Source: Candidatus Bathyarchaeota archaeon
GTDB lineage: Archaea > Thermoproteota > Bathyarchaeia > TCS64
Direction: 5' to 3'
Assembly (NCBI GenBank): GCA_014729945.1
Contig: WJJC01000026.1
Coordinates: 1-12,300, forward strand
Length of the DNA stretch: 12,300 bases
Position 1 is the first letter of the stretch; every line of letters begins with the position of its first letter. Shown here piece by piece: positions 11,561 to 12,300 of the stretch. The notes below the pieces were generated by a model. The model worked only from the letters and a program-made list of their open reading frames with translations. It was not told where the DNA came from and ran no database searches. Position numbers and translations under genes: made by a program.

Positions 11561-12300
11561 CGTTGAACTACACTGGTCCACTGAGTTGTTTCGAAGGTTT
11601 TTCTATTACTGAATTCAGCTTGTTTTCCGTCATTCCACTGGTTTACTGGTCGTAGATAACCTACAACCCTAGAATACACCTCACAGTCTTCTTTGCACGT
11701 CGGACAATGATGATGTTCTCCTTTAATATATCCATGAGTTGGACATATGCTAAAAGTTGGTGTCAGAGTGAGATAGGGTAATTGGGAGTTAGATGTTATT
11801 TTTTTCACTAGCTTTGCTGCTGACTTCCAAGAGGGTAGACTCTCACCCAAAAAGGTGTGGAATACAGTGCCTCCAGTGTACATGGGTTGTAATTGGTTTT
11901 GATGCTCAAGTGCTTCGAATAAATCGTTTGTTTGATCCACAGGTAGCTGTGTGGAGTTTGTATAGAAGGGTTCAGCCCCATTTTTTACTTGATTCTGGTT
12001 AGCTACCATAATATCAGAGTACTTGCTTCTGTCCAACTTTGCGAGACGATAAGAAGTGCCCTCGGCAGGCGTAGCTTCAAGATTGTAGATGTTTCCTGTC
12101 TCTTCCTGGTAATCGCTTAGCCTGTTCCTCATGAATCTTAGTATTTTCTCTGATAAGTTTATTCCCTCAGAGGAGGCTATGCTTGTATCTAGGAAGTTTT
12201 GAATTGCTTCTGCCATACCCACTAGTCCTATAGTGGAAAAGTGGTTATTCCAGTAAGAGTCAAATGCTTTTTTAATATTTCTCAGGTAATATGCTGAATA
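11557..12300 (-). CDS. nrdD: Anaerobic ribonucleoside-triphosphate reductase (C-terminal part, runs off the right edge)
   Basis: Class III ribonucleotide reductase, which makes deoxynucleoside triphosphates without oxygen. Its last 247 residues are visible; the frame is open to the edge, beginning YSAYYLRNIKKAF and then HFSTIGLVGMAEA. Family stretches include TSYRLAKLDRSKY, FYTNSTQLPVDQTNDLF and GGTVFHTFLGE. The zinc site is CPTHGYIKGEHHHCPTC, with a Cys/His first pair and a Cys/Cys second pair; one more Cys follows (KEDCEV). The glycyl-radical motif is RVVGYLRPVNQWNDGK, with the radical glycine encoded at 11661-11659, and the protein ends 34 residues later. The active-site cysteines and the allosteric ATP-cone would lie outside the window. 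It is followed directly by the overlapping activase gene. Confidence 0.96.
   Translation of the reverse strand, partial: YSAYYLRNIKKAFDSYWNNHFSTIGLVGMAEAIQNFLDTSIASSEGINLSEKILRFMRNRLSDYQEETGNIYNLEATPAEGTSYRLAKLDRSKYSDIMVANQNQVKNGAEPFYTNSTQLPVDQTNDLFEALEHQNQLQPMYTGGTVFHTFLGESLPSWKSAAKLVKKITSNSQLPYLTLTPTFSICPTHGYIKGEHHHCPTCKEDCEVYSRVVGYLRPVNQWNDGKQAEFSNRKTFETTQWTSVVQR

Noticed and set aside
11793..12002. 69-residue plus-strand open frame
   Set aside because: Antisense within nrdD.
1..12300. CRISPR array, insertion sequence, integrase attachment site
   Set aside because: No regularly spaced repeats, transposase or integrase motifs, or long terminal repeats were found on either strand.
10883..12300. 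Reading the radical-SAM gene as a pyruvate formate-lyase activase
   Set aside because: It directly follows and overlaps a glycyl-radical protein whose zinc site and RVVGYLRPVNQWNDGK motif are those of NrdD, and its GIQKTSLIDYP lead is typical of NrdG.

Overview
The window comes from an archaeon. The ribosomal protein uL15 is the archaeal/eukaryotic type. Most single genes have an A/T-rich TATA-like element centred 26-29 bases before the start codon and no ribosome binding site, the usual layout of leaderless archaeal transcripts. The few Shine-Dalgarno sites seen (GGTGA, GGTGAT, AGGAG) fit the archaeal 16S tail. The DNA is AT-rich, and an oxygen-sensitive class III ribonucleotide reductase points to an anaerobic or facultative life. 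I cannot fix the phylum from this window; an uncultivated mesophilic lineage is a guess.

Layout. Bases 1-760 (minus) hold the start of a membrane-anchored transglutaminase-like protein that runs off the left edge. Next come a YkgJ-type cysteine-cluster protein (minus) and, divergently, a small MscS-type mechanosensitive channel (plus), which ends 4 bases from a convergent MFS transporter. A short zinc-ribbon protein (minus) follows, then uL15 (plus) standing alone without secY or other ribosomal genes, and a membrane-anchored exported protein of unknown role (plus) that converges on a coiled-coil protein (minus). The coiled-coil gene and a two-cluster ferredoxin are divergent and share a 76-base promoter region containing an inverted repeat. 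A 57-residue open frame, an 87-residue unknown protein, a PspC/zinc-ribbon membrane protein and a 91-residue unknown protein fill 5.87-7.18 kb.

The most distinctive block is 7245-10415 (minus), a three-gene overlapping operon read in the order: alkaline-phosphatase-superfamily phosphodiesterase, UDP-sulfoquinovose synthase (SQD1/Agl3 family) with an unusual cysteine-rich N-terminal extension, and a WCPPC thioredoxin. The overlaps (8 bases and 1 base), a single promoter upstream with an inverted repeat between the TATA box and the predicted transcription start, and local SD sites make it a real transcription unit. A sulfosugar pathway with built-in thiol/sulfite handling is my best reading of it.

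The right end (10883-12300, minus) carries the C-terminal part of anaerobic ribonucleoside-triphosphate reductase (nrdD, with its zinc site and glycyl-radical motif), overlapping its radical-SAM activase nrdG. These supply deoxynucleotides without oxygen. A small unknown gene with its own promoter lies between nrdG and the sulfosugar operon. There is no gene-free stretch above 300 bases, and I see no tRNA, rRNA, CRISPR array or insertion sequence.
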